Positions 9,213-18,410 are shown, numbered from the stretch's first letter. The stretch is 42,404 nucleotides of DNA from an uncultured Clostridium sp. (GCA_947567695.1 CANONT010000009.1:1-42404), one strand, 5' to 3'. The notes: generated by a model from the letters alone, not told the origin. A program made the numbers and translations.

Positions 9213-10397
9213 CTAAATCTTAGTTCCTTTACTTCCTCCACTGAAGCCTTCCAAAATATTAGTATCATACGAAAACGACAAGTTATTTTCTTCCCTTTGC
9301 CTCATTAAAGATAAGTCAATTAACTTTGAAAGCATTTCCTTATACTTCATTCCAGTTGCTTCCCACAAATAGAATGAAAGTGAACCAGGAATGGTATTGA
9401 TCTCATTTACATATATGTCATTTGTGTCTAAATCAATCATAAAATCAATCCTAACTACACCATTACAATTTAAAGCTTTAAAAGTATCAATTGCATATTT
9501 TTGAATCGTATCTTTGGTTCCCTGATCAATATCAGCTGGTAATTTTCTGTCTAACGAAGACATCCCTTTTGAGCCTTTGTTTTTTCCTTGATTTGATGTA
9601 TACTTATCTTCATAGCTTAAAATTTCACCGGTACTAATTGGTTCTTCACATTCTGATGCTTGGCAATCTTTTATATTTCCAAGAACAGAACAGTTTATTT
9701 CTTTCAAATTTGTAATCGCTCTTTCTACTAGAATTTGTTTTGAAAAATTAAAAGCATATTCTATACATTCTATCAATTCTTCTTTATTTCGTGCGACTTT
9801 TATGCCAACACTTGATCCCAAATTAATTGGTTTGACGATAACTGGTAATTCTAATTCTTCTAAAATTTTATCCACTACTAGATCATTATCATCTATATAT
9901 TCAAAATCATTAATTCTTAAACAATCTAATACTGGAATATCGTTATCCTTCAAAACTGTTTTCATGATATATTTATCCATACCCACAGAAGATGCTATCA
10001 CATTACATCCTACAAATGGAATGTCTAATACTTTCAAATAGCCTTGTAATGAACCATCTTCAACATTTGTACCATGTACAATTGGAAAAACAACATCAAG
10101 TGAATCAAAGAGATTATTTCCAATCTTTTTCATTGGATATTTTATCAAATCAACTTTATCATTGTTATTTACCATAACCACCCTCTGGCTACTAGTAATC
10201 AGATGATTCATATCTTTATAATTTTTAACTTCAGAAACCATTGGACCTACATACATTTTATTTTCTTTACTCAAGTAAATAGGTACAATATCATATTTCT
10301 CCGTATCCATGTTGTTAATTGCTTGTATTCCAGATATAATCGAAACCTCATGTTCGACGCTTTTTCCCCCAAATATAACTCCAACCTTAATTTTCAT
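9213..10397 (-). CDS. ddl: D-alanine--D-alanine ligase
   Basis: ATP-grasp enzyme joining two D-Ala to make the terminal dipeptide of the peptidoglycan stem, the substrate of MurF. N-terminal signature VGVIFGGKSVEHEVS (about residues 5-19). The ATP-binding GSSVGI is at about 195, the catalytic arginine and metal region R-I-D-F-M near 318, and EINTIPGSLS near 336. At 394 residues it is somewhat longer than E. coli DdlB (306), as in other Gram-positive Ddl. The C-terminal Ser/Gly tail is not conserved. ATG at 10397 lies 5 nt after AGGAGG. It is 9 nt downstream of a membrane-bound Mur ligase gene, with murF further upstream, so the enzymes making and using D-Ala-D-Ala are clustered. A D-Ala-D-Ser or D-Ala-D-Lac specificity cannot be excluded by eye. 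Confidence 0.92.
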   Translation of the reverse strand: MKIKVGVIFGGKSVEHEVSIISGIQAINNMDTEKYDIVPIYLSKENKMYVGPMVSEVKNYKDMNHLITSSQRVVMVNNNDKVDLIKYPMKKIGNNLFDSLDVVFPIVHGTNVEDGSLQGYLKVLDIPFVGCNVIASSVGMDKYIMKTVLKDNDIPVLDCLRINDFEYIDDNDLVVDKILEELELPVIVKPINLGSSVGIKVARNKEELIECIEYAFNFSKQILVERAITNLKEINCSVLGNIKDCQASECEEPISTGEILSYEDKYTSNQGKNKGSKGMSSLDRKLPADIDQGTKDTIQKYAIDTFKALNCNGVVRIDFMIDLDTNDIYVNEINTIPGSLSFYLWEATGMKYKEMLSKLIDLSLMRQREENNLSFSYDTNILEGFSGGSKGTKI

Positions 10398-10406
10398 ACT
10401 TACCTC

Positions 10407-11945
10407 CTAATAATTATCTGGCAAATCGTTTTCAATTAATATGTATTTCTGTTTGCCATTTGATTTTAATTCTTTAGCCTTTTGCATTGCTAGCTCAAAT
10501 GTATCCACCACTTGTACTTTTTCTTCTGAATACTTTTGATTCATAAGCCCTTCATAAATCGGTAATGTCTGTTCTTTGTTGACTAATATTATAAAATCCG
10601 TACATTGACTGGCTAAAACTCCAAATTCATAATTGTATTGGTATTGTTTTTCTCCCAATTCAACCATTCCTGGTGTTATTAAGATTCTCATTCCTTCCAT
10701 TTGTTTCAGTACTTTTAAAGCATTTCCTGAACCAATTGGATTAGAATTATAAGAATCATCTATTAAATTATATTCTGATCCTGGTATCAAATTAAGCCTA
10801 TGTTCTACACTTTGAATATATTTCACACTATTTATGATTTCCTTAATAGGCACATCTAGGTGTTTCGCTACTGTAATCGCTCCAAATAAATTAATTAGAT
10901 TATGTTCTCCTAATAATTTTGATTGAAAAGTATATGTTTCATTTTCTTCTATTATATTAAATTGTATTCCTTTTGTTGTATATTTTATATTAGAAATTTT
11001 CATGCTATTATTGGTATTATTTTCTATGCCATATCCAATATATTTTTTGTCGATTTTGCTAGATTTCAAATATGAATTATCCAAATTTAAAAAAGCAATT
11101 CCGTTTGATTTTAAACCATCGATCAGTTTTAATTTTGATTTCGTAATATTTTCTTGTGTTTTAAAAGTCTCTAAATGTTGGGAACCGATTGCTGTAATAA
11201 CACAATAATCTGGGTGAATCAAATCAATTATTTTCTCCATCTGTCCTACTCGATCAATCCCAATTTCACATACAAATATATCATGCGTAGGTTTTAAAAG
11301 ATTTCTTATTGTTGTGGTTATTCCTAAAAGAGTATTATAATTTCCTGGTGTATATAAAACATTGTATTTGGTAGAAAGTATTTTAGCTAGATAATGTTTT
11401 GTACTAGTTTTTCCATAACTACCTGTAACAGCAATAATTTTTAAATTTGGCATATTTTTTAATATTTTTTTAGCGCTATTTACATAATACTTGTTGCTTA
11501 AATAATCAATTGGTCTATTGAGCAAATTAATTAAAATTATGTATAATGGAATAAAAGCATTGATCGCCAGTATTATCGCTACCATAGCATTGTTATTATT
11601 TCTAAAAATAATTCCTAGCACTAATAAAATGATATAGTTTGTTATAAAATTTCTAATAATTCGTTGTGTAAATACTATCTTCTTTTTGACGTTTCTTTCT
11701 ACAACCATAATGACATTTACTACTAATAAAAAAATTGCCAATAGGATACCTATTTTATCTAACATTAGAATTGCTATAATAGAAATTATATTCAAAATAA
11801 ATAAAATTAAAAATTTCTTCCAATTTTTAAGAATCCATCTTATTTGTGTATCTGGCATATAATAATTTAACTGAAAAATATGAAAATTATATTTTAATGA
11901 TAGAAAATTTGAAACTAGATAAATTGCTAAAAATAAAACAATCAT
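10407..11945 (-). CDS. Membrane-anchored Mur ligase (MurF-like paralog)
   Basis: A 512-residue Mur ligase fold fused to an N-terminal membrane region. Residues 1-160 hold about five hydrophobic segments (about 2-18, 45-65, 66-85, 100-118, 122-145). The ATP-binding loop is AVTGSYGKTSTKHYL (about residue 178). The Mur central domain motif EIGIDRVGQM is near 233, and the C-terminal domain begins around EHRLNLIPG with DDSYNSNPIGS. The DDSYNSNP motif resembles the MurF DDAYNANP. Soluble MurF lacks the membrane part, and a normal murF is encoded 2 kb upstream, so this is a paralog with perhaps a different acceptor. It precedes ddl by 9 nt. The exact reaction (D-Ala-D-Ala addition or another amide ligation) is not determined. 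The hydrophobic N-terminus may place it near lipid-linked precursors. Confidence 0.8.
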   Translation of the reverse strand: MIVLFLAIYLVSNFLSLKYNFHIFQLNYYMPDTQIRWILKNWKKFLILFILNIISIIAILMLDKIGILLAIFLLVVNVIMVVERNVKKKIVFTQRIIRNFITNYIILLVLGIIFRNNNNAMVAIILAINAFIPLYIILINLLNRPIDYLSNKYYVNSAKKILKNMPNLKIIAVTGSYGKTSTKHYLAKILSTKYNVLYTPGNYNTLLGITTTIRNLLKPTHDIFVCEIGIDRVGQMEKIIDLIHPDYCVITAIGSQHLETFKTQENITKSKLKLIDGLKSNGIAFLNLDNSYLKSSKIDKKYIGYGIENNTNNSMKISNIKYTTKGIQFNIIEENETYTFQSKLLGEHNLINLFGAITVAKHLDVPIKEIINSVKYIQSVEHRLNLIPGSEYNLIDDSYNSNPIGSGNALKVLKQMEGMRILITPGMVELGEKQYQYNYEFGVLASQCTDFIILVNKEQTLPIYEGLMNQKYSEEKVQVVDTFELAMQKAKELKSNGKQKYILIENDLPDNY

Positions 11946-11972
11946 ATAGCTTGTACTCCTCCCATAATATAT

Positions 11973-12723
11973 TTAATTCTTTAAAAAAGATTCTAACACT
12001 TTGTTTACTAAATAAGGATTTTCTATAAATGAAAAATGACCAGCATTTTCTATTTTTACAATTCCTGAGTCTTTGATCTTTTCATTTAAATATTCTGCAT
12101 CACTATATGGTGTGGCAGTGTCATTTTCTCCCCAAATAATAAGTGTTGCATTTGTAATATTAGGAATTAACATAGATAGATCTTCATTAACTGTTTTCAC
12201 TAAAATATCTCTCATCATAGGTGTAGCATTTCTATAATCAGCTGATCCAACTTTTGTTTTTATTTTGTTTAAAAGTTTTGGTGAAATCTTTTTGATCATT
12301 GGAAATGCAATTTTATATATTTTTTGTCTAAAAGTTTTCTTTGGTTCATGTCTAATTCCTGCACTATCTATTAATACTAATTTATTAATTTTAAATTTTA
12401 AATTATCTCTATTGACTAATTTTATAATTACCCTTCCTCCAAAAGAATGTCCTAGTAATGACAAATGATGTAGATCCATTTTTTGGATAAATTTTTCAGT
12501 TAAATCTGTATATTTATCAACATCCCATACTTCCTTTGGTTCATCACTTTTTCCAAATCCGAGGAAAGTCAATTGCATATACTTCCATGAAATTGGCTAA
12601 ATAATTTATCATGTTTGTAAAAGTCTCTATACTACAACCCCAACCATGTAAAAGTAATATTTTGTTTTCACTTTCTCCTCTTTTTATGTACTCTATATTG
12701 AGACCATCAATATTAATATTCAT
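11973..12723 (-). CDS. Alpha/beta hydrolase, frame-interrupted at a CGG codon
   Basis: Serine hydrolase of the alpha/beta fold. Oxyanion motif LLHGWG is near residue 27, nucleophile Ser93 in GHSFGG, acid Asp201 in GENDTATP, and His229 in NAGHFSF: a complete triad when the frames are joined. The zero frame from ATG 12723 (AGGAGG 5 nt upstream) reads AIDFP then CGG at 12561-12559 and stops four codons later. Skipping the C of CGG gives IDFPGFGKSDEP, the standard family motif, and a 249-residue protein of normal length. Everything on both sides is intact, which argues against old decay. It lies between murF and the membrane Mur ligase, on the same strand, so a role in envelope metabolism is possible but unproven. 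Substrate unknown. Alternatives are a recent pseudogene or a base-call error. Confidence 0.85.
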
Positions 12724-12775
12724 GAATCCTCCTTGTATTAACAAATTATATTATATTAATTCTATTTTTTCAACA

Positions 12776-14161
12776 TTAGATTTTTAATCTTTCCACTAAA
12801 TCAAAAAATCTCATTCCATTGGATGCTTTCAACAAAACAACATCTCCTGACCTTATCATCTCTTTTAACTTGTTTTCCATCTCATCCTTGGTTTCAAAAT
12901 AATAAATATTTTTCTCTGGCATTCCCGATTCTTTCGCCTTTTTCGCTATGTATTTTGCATTTTTCCCTTGGCACATTAAAAGATCCATTTGGTTTTTATA
13001 CACTTCTTCTCCTACTTTTTCATGTAACTCTTTAGTATATTCTCCTAACTCTAGCATATCGCCTAACACAGCAATTTTTCTACTTGCTTTTAATTTTGAT
13101 ACATATTGCAAACTCACTTGCATAGACTCTAAGCTCGCATTATAAGCATCATTGATAATTTTTGCTCCATTGTCTAATTCCGTTATTTCCATTCTTCTTT
13201 TGGTTAATTCAAATTCTTCAATTCCCTTTTTTATTTTATTGTTTTCTATGTCAAGTAATTCCCCTACACAAATCGCACATAAAGAATTTGATATAAAATA
13301 TTCTCCTCCTACTGGCACTTTAATTTTTACATTTTCTTTATGAACTTCACAAGTAAACTCACTACTGTTTTCTTGTAACATAACCTGCTGTGCCATTAGT
13401 TCACTTGGTTCATAGATTCCATAAGTAATAATTTTATATTGATTATTTTCTTCTTTCCATTTATGTAGTAAATCATTATCTTGATTTATGATAATAGTTG
13501 GGTTTTCCGCTCCTTCCAATATCTCTAATTTTGCTTTTAGAATATTTTCCCTAAAACCTAAATTTCCGATATGAGAAGTTCCAATATTGGTGATAATACA
13601 TATATTAGGTTTTGCAATTTGACTCAACAAGCGAATTTCGCCAAAATGGTTCATTCCCATTTCTAGGACGATTGCTTCTTCATCTTGTAATTTTAAGATA
13701 GTAAATGGTAATCCAATATTATTGTTATTGTTTCCAATTGTTTTTAAAGTTTTATATTTTTGAGAAACTACACTGGCAATAATATCCTTAGTACTCGTTT
13801 TCCCAACACTTCCTGTAATAGCTATAACTGGTATTTGATAAAAACTCCTTTTTAATTTTGCTATTTCATATAAAGCTTCTAAAGTATCTTTCACTTTCAA
13901 AATTGTTTTATCAGGAAAAGCCATCCCTCCTTTTTCTCCGTAAGATATTTCAGATACTATGACACAATCTGCTCCCTTTTCTAATGCTTGCTTCCAAAAT
14001 AGGTTGCCGTCGAATTTATCTCCCTTGATTGCTATATAGGTATCTCCTTTTTCAATGGTTCTTGTGTCTTTGGAAAAGCTTTTGCAAATCAAATCTGGAT
14101 CCCCTTGTATTAATTCTGCTTTGGTTACTTGCATAATTTCCCTTACGCTTAAATTTTTCAT
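12776..14161 (-). CDS. murF: UDP-N-acetylmuramoyl-tripeptide--D-alanyl-D-alanine ligase
   Basis: Adds D-Ala-D-Ala to the UDP-MurNAc tripeptide, the last cytoplasmic amino-acid step of peptidoglycan precursor synthesis. Length 461 is typical. Domain 1 (1-about 105) has the MurF SKDTRTIEKGDTYIAIKGDKFDG pattern split over residues 30-52. The ATP loop AITGSVGKTSTKD is near 113. The central motif EMGMNHFGEI is near 167. The C-terminal domain contains INDAYNASLESM (about 336) and VLGDMLELGEYT (about 368). The start ATG at 14161 is preceded by TAGGAG and AAGGTGA. First gene of the run murF - hydrolase - Mur ligase - ddl. Confidence 0.95.
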   Translation of the reverse strand: MKNLSVREIMQVTKAELIQGDPDLICKSFSKDTRTIEKGDTYIAIKGDKFDGNLFWKQALEKGADCVIVSEISYGEKGGMAFPDKTILKVKDTLEALYEIAKLKRSFYQIPVIAITGSVGKTSTKDIIASVVSQKYKTLKTIGNNNNNIGLPFTILKLQDEEAIVLEMGMNHFGEIRLLSQIAKPNICIITNIGTSHIGNLGFRENILKAKLEILEGAENPTIIINQDNDLLHKWKEENNQYKIITYGIYEPSELMAQQVMLQENSSEFTCEVHKENVKIKVPVGGEYFISNSLCAICVGELLDIENNKIKKGIEEFELTKRRMEITELDNGAKIINDAYNASLESMQVSLQYVSKLKASRKIAVLGDMLELGEYTKELHEKVGEEVYKNQMDLLMCQGKNAKYIAKKAKESGMPEKNIYYFETKDEMENKLKEMIRSGDVVLLKASNGMRFFDLVERLKI

Positions 14162-14239
14162 TCACCTTTTCACTCCTATTAAGGTATATTTTTGTTCTGC
14201 TAAATTATATGCTTTTTTTTCGTTTTTTGCAACCTTTAA

Positions 14240-14276
14240 AATGTCCCCACTGGTTACGGGATAAAATGGGGACATT
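14240..14276. repeat. GGGGAC palindromic repeat
   Basis: Perfect 10-bp inverted repeat AATGTCCCCA / TGGGGACATT (14240-14249 with 14267-14276) around GGTTACGGGAT. The half CCCCACTGGTT recurs inverted at about 18487-18500. It lies between murF and the SASP gene. Confidence 0.7.
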
Positions 14277-14297
14277 GGAACCAACTTCGACATTTTT

Positions 14298-14334
14298 AAA
14301 AGAGTCCTTGAGCAAATTCCTCAAGGACTCTTTT
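14298..14334 (-). terminator. Terminator after the SASP gene
   Basis: Perfect 15-bp stem AAAAGAGTCCTTGAG / CTCAAGGACTCTTTT with a 7-nt loop, 10 nt beyond the SASP stop. It has A/T runs on both sides and so can work on either strand. Confidence 0.85.
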
Positions 14335-14344
14335 AGAGAGACAA

Positions 14345-14524
14345 TTATTTGTTTTCTACACTTCTATTAGCGATTTCGATTGCTTTTGTTACAATATTTC
14401 CACATTGTTTTGATGATACATTAGCCCAACTTCCACCATCTTGTTTTACTTGATCATATACTCCTAATTCTTTTGCAATTTCTTCTCTTAAATTTTCAGA
14501 TATTAATTTACTATTCTTAGACAT
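14345..14524 (-). CDS. Small acid-soluble spore protein, alpha/beta-type
   Basis: A 59-residue DNA-binding spore protein. The pattern LREEIAKELGVYD followed by a Gly-rich turn and SSKQCGNIVTKAIEIA matches the two-helix alpha/beta SASP fold (helix 1 EIAKELG, turn with GGSW, helix 2 with the CGN..V.KAI segment), in the divergent clostridial form. SASPs coat forespore DNA and protect it, and are degraded at germination. The start ATG at 14524 has GGGAGG at 6-nt spacing; the longer reading upstream has no ribosome site. It is monocistronic with a strong terminator, as usual for SASP genes. A forespore sigma-G promoter is expected but I could not define one. Confidence 0.8.
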   Translation of the reverse strand: MSKNSKLISENLREEIAKELGVYDQVKQDGGSWANVSSKQCGNIVTKAIEIANRSVENK

Positions 14525-14636
14525 AACATCCTCCCACATAAATCTATAAAAGATTTTATCATAAAACTTAAATGTAAGTTTTATAATTATAGTATAAACA
14601 TTTTCCTTAATTTTATTTTGACATTTTTTATGTTTT

Positions 14637-14666
14637 TTGTACTTTTTTTGCAAAATATGATATAAT
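14637..14666 (+). promoter_or_regulatory. Promoter of the VanW-family gene
   Basis: -10 TATAAT at 14661-14666 with TTGTAC at 14637-14642 (18-nt spacer), about 30 nt before the ATG. The housekeeping sigma-A pattern is good at -10 and weaker at -35. Confidence 0.6.
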
Positions 14667-14698
14667 GAATTAGATTATTGATTGTGGGGAGAATAAAA

Positions 14699-16264
14699 AT
14701 GAGCAATAAGAATAGTCTTTTAGAAAAAGAAAAAACACAAATTTTAACGCAACCAGAAAAAAATGAAAATATAACGGAAAACTTGGGAACAACTTTTATC
14801 CCAATTAAGAAAACATCAAGTAATATCATGTCTATTTTCGTTTTATTAATATTTATTTTTATCCTAGTGTTATTACTTATTTTTTCTATTTTTACGATAT
14901 ATAATACATTAAATCCTAATATTATTTCTGGTGTATCTATAAAAGGATTGGATGTTTCAGGCTTGAGTCCCTCTGATGCTAAATATCAATTGGATAACTA
15001 TTTAGCTGACAAACTACCAGAAGAAATTAAAGTAAAACATAAAGATTTTGAAACAACAATATCACTTTCACAAATGGATATTGAATTTGATACAAAAACT
15101 GCTAGTAATTCAGCTTTTCAAATAGGAAGAGAAGGTAATGTTTTTGAAAATAATTTATCGATCCTTTCTACTCGATTTGGAAATATTAATATTGAACCCA
15201 ATATTACATTAGATAAACAGCTATTAACTAAAAACTTAGAAGATATTTCTACTCAACTACCAGATACTGTCATACAAAGCAGTTATTACATAGAAGGGAA
15301 TGAATTACTTATAACACCTGGAAAAGAAGGAAGTGTGGTTGATATCAATCCAACAATTGAAGCTATTAAAAATTCGATTGCTACTTTTTCAGCTTTAGAT
15401 CAACCAGTAGAAATTGTAACAAAAACACAGCAACCAGATGATATTGATGTAGAAAAAATTTATCATGAAGTTCGCAAGGATCCAGTAGACGCCTACTATA
15501 CAAAAGAACCTTTCGCTGTTTTTCCTTCTGAAAATGGAGTGGATTTTAAAATTTCTTTAGAAGAAGCAAAGGCTCTAATTACGGCTGAAAAGAAAGAAGA
15601 ATATAGCATTCCTCTAAGTATTATTCAACCTAAAGTTACAACTAATATGATTGGTACAGAAGCTTTTCCAGATTTATTGTCTACTTTTTCTACCAATTAT
15701 GCTGCTAGCAATAGGAATAGAACTACTAATTTAACACTTGCAGCAAACAAGGTAAATGGAACTGTTTTAATGCCTGGTGAGACTTTTTCTTATAATAAGG
15801 TAGTGGGTGCTAGAACGATTAGCGCTGGTTATAAGGAAGCTCCTATTTATGTGGAGGGTAGGGTTGAAGATGGTCTTGGTGGTGGGATTTGTCAAATTAC
15901 TTCTACTTTGTATAACGCTGTTGTTTATGCTAACTTGGAAATCACACAAAGAACCAATCATCAATTTGTTCCTTCTTATGTCACAGCTAGTAGAGATGCT
16001 ACTGTTGTGTATGGTTCTATTGACTTCCAGTTTAAAAATAATAGGGATTATCCAATTAAATTGGTTTGTTCTGTTTCTGGTGGTGTGGCTAATTTTCAGA
16101 TTTTTGGTATGAAACAGGAAGATGATTGCGAGGTTCAAATTTCTTCCTATGAGACTGGCAGAACTCCTACAGCTATTTATTCGGAAGCTTACAAAATTTT
16201 AAAACGTGGTGGACAAATAATTGATAAACAATTGCTTTCCAAAGATACTTATAAAAGACACTAA
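14699..16264 (+). CDS. VanW-family protein with peptidoglycan-binding domains
   Basis: Membrane-anchored extracytoplasmic protein of the YoaR/VanW type, 521 residues. A basic and polar cytosolic N-terminus is followed by one transmembrane helix at about residues 44-67 (IFVLLIFIFILVLLLIFSIF). Two repeats typical of the PG_binding_4 domain follow (about 80-190 and 200-310), and then the VanW domain (about 325-470), with TTNLTLAANKVNGTVLMPGE and GGGICQITSTLYNA as its recognisable motifs. The biochemical role of VanW proteins is not established; the architecture suggests cell-wall association. ATG at 14699 follows GGGGAG by 7 nt; the earlier in-frame ATG at 14678 lacks such a site. A TATAAT promoter lies upstream and a strong terminator downstream, so it is a single-gene unit divergent from the SASP gene. 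Confidence 0.88.
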   Translation: MSNKNSLLEKEKTQILTQPEKNENITENLGTTFIPIKKTSSNIMSIFVLLIFIFILVLLLIFSIFTIYNTLNPNIISGVSIKGLDVSGLSPSDAKYQLDNYLADKLPEEIKVKHKDFETTISLSQMDIEFDTKTASNSAFQIGREGNVFENNLSILSTRFGNINIEPNITLDKQLLTKNLEDISTQLPDTVIQSSYYIEGNELLITPGKEGSVVDINPTIEAIKNSIATFSALDQPVEIVTKTQQPDDIDVEKIYHEVRKDPVDAYYTKEPFAVFPSENGVDFKISLEEAKALITAEKKEEYSIPLSIIQPKVTTNMIGTEAFPDLLSTFSTNYAASNRNRTTNLTLAANKVNGTVLMPGETFSYNKVVGARTISAGYKEAPIYVEGRVEDGLGGGICQITSTLYNAVVYANLEITQRTNHQFVPSYVTASRDATVVYGSIDFQFKNNRDYPIKLVCSVSGGVANFQIFGMKQEDDCEVQISSYETGRTPTAIYSEAYKILKRGGQIIDKQLLSKDTYKRH

Positions 16265-16274
16265 ATAACGGGAC

Positions 16275-16303
16275 AGAGCTGTCGCATGACAGCTCTTTTT
16301 TTG
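16275..16303 (+). terminator. Terminator after the VanW-family gene
   Basis: 9-bp stem AGAGCTGTC / GACAGCTCT with loop GCAT followed by seven T, 11 nt after the stop. Confidence 0.9.
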
Positions 16304-16323
16304 AAAGTGTTTCTCTCCTTTTC

Positions 16324-16878
16324 TTAACTGAAATATTTCAGTATATTTTCATTTTTAATCTCTAGCGGTTTAACATCAGAATCTGGTAACGATATCCTTG
16401 TTACCTTATCAGTTGTCTCTATTTTAAATTTACTATCTAGTAACATCCTACAAAGCTCATTTATCAAGTTCTCTTGAAATTTTACTTTTGAATATTCTTG
16501 CCCTTTTAGACAAGACAAAATTTCTGCTTTGTGCTCAGTTGCTAAGTTACTTTTCAACTGAAATCTAATTTCTTCTACTCTAAATACCTTTACACTCTCT
16601 ACATAGAAAATACTATCGATAACAATACAGACAACAATAAGTCCTACATAAGAAGCTATGAGTAGAGTTGTAAGTGTCGTAGTTTCATCAAAAAATCTTT
16701 TCCCAAATTTGCATAACATATCTAACATTGGAAATAAAGCAATTATCTCACCTAATATTAGAATTGCAAGTATTGTGTTTTTTACTCTCCTTCCTACCTT
16801 TTTTTGCCACTTCAATTCCTCATTTGAAAAAACTCTCTTATCCCGTTTGAAAATGTTCAAAAATTTTTTTACCATCAT
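16324..16878 (-). CDS. Unknown membrane protein containing an in-frame CGG codon
   Basis: Unrecognised 184-residue protein with two transmembrane helices (about 36-56 and 73-95), a basic N-terminus and a charged cytosolic C-terminal domain of about 85 residues. The start is well supported: AGGAGG lies 5 nt before tandem ATGs (16878 and 16875). Codon 12 is CGG (16845-16843), reading KRD in a Lys/Arg-rich stretch. This is the only in-frame CGG I found outside the three frame-interrupted genes. A +1 shift here would end the protein ten codons later, so either CGG is read as Arg at least sometimes, or this gene is recent or non-functional. It lies downstream of ypeB in the same direction, 75 nt away. 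Function unknown. Confidence 0.6.
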   Translation of the reverse strand: MMVKKFLNIFKRDKRVFSNEELKWQKKVGRRVKNTILAILILGEIIALFPMLDMLCKFGKRFFDETTTLTTLLIASYVGLIVVCIVIDSIFYVESVKVFRVEEIRFQLKSNLATEHKAEILSCLKGQEYSKVKFQENLINELCRMLLDSKFKIETTDKVTRISLPDSDVKPLEIKNENILKYFS

Positions 16879-16953
16879 CGTATCCTCCTATATTTATATT
16901 TTTTGATACATGATTTGCAGTTACGTTATGGTAACTATTATATCATCTATGCT

Positions 16954-18327
16954 TTACATTGTCAATGTTCCATTTGGTGTATTCGTTATAATCAAAATAT
17001 CCTCTTCTCTACCATTTTCCGCATTAATATACACCAAAAACTCTCTATCCTCTACTTTACCCTTAAACTCATAACACAAAATTTCAGTTTGCCATTCAGT
17101 TGGAATAACAGCCAAACCTTCACTTTCAATCTGTAAATCTTTATTTAAAGACTTTTTAGCACCCTCTTGTGTAACCTTAACCTTTGAAACATCTCTTTGA
17201 GTATGATTATTTAAATAACCAGTTGTCTCAATTCCTAGAACTTCTCCATTATCTAAAGCCACTTTCACCTTAATTAAATCTGGGTACATCACCACATTAT
17301 CCTGTGTAGCAGCATAATTAATCGTAACAATTCCCTCTTGTTTCAAATAATAAGTTTCTCGCATATTTTGGAATCCCTTATTTTCTAAAAATTCCTTTCC
17401 CTTACGATCCGCTTCCTCTTGTGAAATCACTTCTGAATTTACTGTTCGGTTACTATTCATAGAAACAATATGTCCGCCTTTTTTGCTAACAGATAGATTA
17501 ATCGTTTCATCATTACGACTAGTAATAGCAAAATCATAAACTGGAATGGTTGCATTTTCGGAAAAACCTAAATTAGAAGTTTGCTTTATCTTATCTCTAC
17601 CCACAAAATCTTCTGCTATTTGTTTAGCTTGCTCTTCCTCTATATCATCACCTGTTAAACCCTTTTTCTCATTATTAGTCAAATGTTCAGAAAAAGCACC
17701 ATCATAAATTAAGCCTGAATATTCATGAAAATTCTCTTCTAAATTACTAAAACTTTCTTTTGAAATATTATCCACCTGTTGAGCAAAAGCAACAGTTCCC
17801 TTTTTTGTTAATTCACCCCAAGAAAATCTTCCTGTATTCAAATCATCTGATAATTGATTCAAAGTATTTTCTAATTCCACACTATAAGAATGTAATTCTT
17901 TTAAATTCTTCAAATCTTCATCTGTCAAATTTTCATTATAAATATTTTTTCTTGATAAAGAATAACTATAATCACTCACTTGATTTAAAAATTTCTCTGT
18001 ATTTTCTAACTCTTGACTTTCAATAGGAAGTAGAGCTAAATAATTCTGTGCCAAATTGGCCTCTCTCCACAAATTTGTCAAAGTCTCTGCACCATGTTCT
18101 GAAGTAGATGAAATTAATGATTTTGCCAAGTACGTTTCCACATTTTGTACATAATCTACTAATTCATAAAAAGCCATATTGTAGCTATTCTCTGAAGCCT
18201 GCCTATATTCTCTTTGCTTAGTATACAAAATAATTCCCAATGCTACCACAACAAGCAATAGCACACAAATCACACTTAACATATGTCCTTTTTTTAATCT
18301 TTCTTTCCAATCTTGTAATTGATTCAT
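16954..18327 (-). CDS. ypeB: Germination protein YpeB
   Basis: Spore inner-membrane-associated protein that is needed, with SleB, for cortex hydrolysis at germination; the two stabilise each other in spores. The 457-residue protein begins with a short cytosolic segment and one transmembrane helix (about 17-37, VICVLLLVVVALGIILY). An alpha-helical N-terminal region (about 40-200) is followed by PepSY-type repeats (about 215-290, 300-370 and 375-450). ATG 18327 is taken because GGGAGG lies 5 nt upstream. It lies downstream of sleB on the same strand, the usual order. However, a 150-bp stretch with three GGGGAC repeats separates the two genes and one repeat touches the ypeB upstream region. Confidence 0.88.
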   Translation of the reverse strand: MNQLQDWKERLKKGHMLSVICVLLLVVVALGIILYTKQREYRQASENSYNMAFYELVDYVQNVETYLAKSLISSTSEHGAETLTNLWREANLAQNYLALLPIESQELENTEKFLNQVSDYSYSLSRKNIYNENLTDEDLKNLKELHSYSVELENTLNQLSDDLNTGRFSWGELTKKGTVAFAQQVDNISKESFSNLEENFHEYSGLIYDGAFSEHLTNNEKKGLTGDDIEEEQAKQIAEDFVGRDKIKQTSNLGFSENATIPVYDFAITSRNDETINLSVSKKGGHIVSMNSNRTVNSEVISQEEADRKGKEFLENKGFQNMRETYYLKQEGIVTINYAATQDNVVMYPDLIKVKVALDNGEVLGIETTGYLNNHTQRDVSKVKVTQEGAKKSLNKDLQIESEGLAVIPTEWQTEILCYEFKGKVEDREFLVYINAENGREEDILIITNTPNGTLTM

Positions 18328-18338
18328 ACTAACCTCCC

Positions 18339-18372
18339 AAATTGCCAAGGGGACAGACCTTTTTGGCAATTT
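18339..18372. repeat. GGGGAC palindromic repeat, copy upstream of ypeB
   Basis: 10-bp inverted repeat AAATTGCCAA / TTGGCAATTT (18339-18348 with 18363-18372) around GGGGACAGACC. Inverse orientation to the copy at 5229-5261. Confidence 0.75.
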
Positions 18373-18410
18373 TATATATCATAATTTTTCTTTATTCTTA
18401 AAATTTTAAC

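Noticed and set aside
15767..16138. 123-codon minus-strand frame opposite the VanW gene
   Set aside because: Antisense shadow of a well-supported domain-bearing gene.
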